This document shows, one piece after another, positions 63,205 to 64,000 of a stretch of DNA of 64,000 nt. Each line of letters begins with the position of its first letter. Position 1 is the first letter of the stretch. The position numbers were made by a program, and so were the translations under genes. The notes below the pieces were generated by a model. That model made no database searches and was not told the DNA's origin. It worked only from the letters and a program-made list of their open reading frames with translations. Origin of the DNA: Pseudolabrys sp. (GTDB lineage Bacteria; Pseudomonadota; Alphaproteobacteria; Rhizobiales; Xanthobacteraceae). The stretch spans positions 1 to 64,000 of the forward strand of contig JAHBZF010000001.1 of NCBI GenBank assembly GCA_019635575.1, in the 5' to 3' direction.

Positions 63205-64000
63205 TTACTCGGCCGGATGCGGTGTGGCGCGGCTGCGCGCCGCCGATTTGACGCCGCGTCGCGACACCAGACCGATCAGCACCGGCAGCGTCAGCAGGAT
63301 GATGATCGGCGCGAACAGCATACCGCCGACGACCACCACCGCGAGCGGCTTCTGCACCTGCGAGCCGATACCGCTCGACATCGCCGCGGGCAGCAGGCCG
63401 ACGCCGGCGATGATGCAGGTCATGATCACCGGGCGCATCTGCAACTCGCCGGTCCGTACCACCGCGCGGGCACGGTCGAGCCCAGCCTCGATCAACTGGT
63501 TGTACTGCGTGAGGATGATGATGCCATCCATCACCGAAATGCCGAACAGCGCGATAAAGCCGATCGCCGCCGAGACGCTGAACGGAATGCCCATCACCAG
63601 CAGACCGAGAATGCCGCCGACAATGGCCATGGGAATGACGCTCATGGCGAGCAGCATGTCCGGCACCGAGCCGAAATTGATCCACAGCAGCAGCGCGATC
63701 ATCGCCAGACTGATCGGCACGACGATCTTCAACCGCGCGATAGCGTCTTGAAGATTGCCAAATTCGCCGACCCATTCGAGCCGCGAGCCGGCCGGCAGCG
63801 GCACCTGTTCGGTAACTTTCTTCTGCGCTTCCTGAATGGCGCTGCCGAGGTCGCGGTCGCGCACGCTGAACTTGATCGGCAGATAGCGCTGCTGCCCCTC
63901 GCGATAGATGTAGGACGGACCCGACACCAGCTTGACGGTCGCGACCTCGTTGAGCGGGATGCGCATCAAGCCGTTCGAGCCCTGCACGCCGATGGCGAGA
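63205..64000 (-). CDS. RND heavy-metal/cation efflux pump, CusA/CzcA family (C-terminal part)
   Basis: The last 264 residues or so of an RND transporter; the N-terminal part lies beyond the right edge. Visible are IGVQGSNGLMRIPLNEVATV in the porter domain, EFGNLQDAIARLKIVVPISL at the start of the second helix group, and DMLLAMSVIPMAIVGGILGL, FSVSAAIGFIALFGISVMDG and GGMLFAPIIILLTLPVL. These match CusA/CzcA rather than AcrB. It expels metal cations with an adaptor and an outer-membrane channel. It converges on the tolC-like gene, 24 bp apart. Confidence 0.92.
   Translation of the reverse strand, partial: LAIGVQGSNGLMRIPLNEVATVKLVSGPSYIYREGQQRYLPIKFSVRDRDLGSAIQEAQKKVTEQVPLPAGSRLEWVGEFGNLQDAIARLKIVVPISLAMIALLLWINFGSVPDMLLAMSVIPMAIVGGILGLLVMGIPFSVSAAIGFIALFGISVMDGIIILTQYNQLIEAGLDRARAVVRTGELQMRPVIMTCIIAGVGLLPAAMSSGIGSQVQKPLAVVVVGGMLFAPIIILLTLPVLIGLVSRRGVKSAARSRATPHPAE

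Overview
The window reads as chromosome of a G+C-rich alphaproteobacterium, probably Hyphomicrobiales near Bradyrhizobium or the Xanthobacteraceae. The placement is inferred from gene content (heptose-type LPS core, several branched-chain and taurine-type ABC transporters, Bug-type receptor, TonB/ExbB with Pro/Ala-rich extensions) and from short palindromic repeats of a kind common in that group. No rRNA, tRNA, transposase or CRISPR array was seen.

1-6.2 kb (all minus strand): a tightly overlapped six-gene operon of visibly lower G+C than the rest. It encodes an acyl carrier protein, an FkbH-type HAD enzyme, a GNAT-like acyltransferase, a MaoC-SDR fusion, a NodB-type deacetylase and a TylF-type methyltransferase. 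It looks like a carrier-protein-dependent route to an unusual surface-glycan or lipid decoration. 6.5-24.2 kb: LPS and polysaccharide genes: three GT9 glycosyltransferases (including probable waaF and waaC), O-antigen ligase, two GT2 enzymes, OafA-type acyltransferase, FkbM methyltransferase, hldE, hldD, gmhB, galE, an MsbA-like exporter and a sulfotransferase. Most ADP-heptose synthesis and core heptosylation steps are here; gmhA is not.

24.2-31.1 kb: a livFGMHK-type ABC operon divergent from a MarR regulator, with a large palindrome between them, and an amidase. 31.1-45.2 kb: a catabolic region with a GntR/FCD regulator, a dihydroxyphthalate decarboxylase-like protein, a PIG-L protein, a CHA aldolase, a type I extradiol dioxygenase, an aldo/keto reductase, a DUF1932 dehydrogenase, a class II aldolase with a histone-like tail, a Bug receptor, and a taurine/nitrate-type ABC transporter with two permeases and two binding proteins. 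The combination suggests meta-cleavage catabolism of a carboxylated aromatic compound.

45.2-54.3 kb: small secreted proteins, then a 1.2 kb stretch without a convincing protein gene that holds two long inverted repeats and a hairpin-dense, promoter-led segment (candidate structured RNA). An iron-uptake block follows: PKHD hydroxylase, TonB-dependent siderophore receptor, PepSY membrane protein, exbB-exbD-tonB. 54.6-64 kb: a CHAP-like secreted hydrolase, a 2,073-residue secreted protein made almost wholly of TPRs, a TolC-family outer-membrane protein, and the C-terminal end of a CusA/CzcA-type RND pump cut by the window edge.
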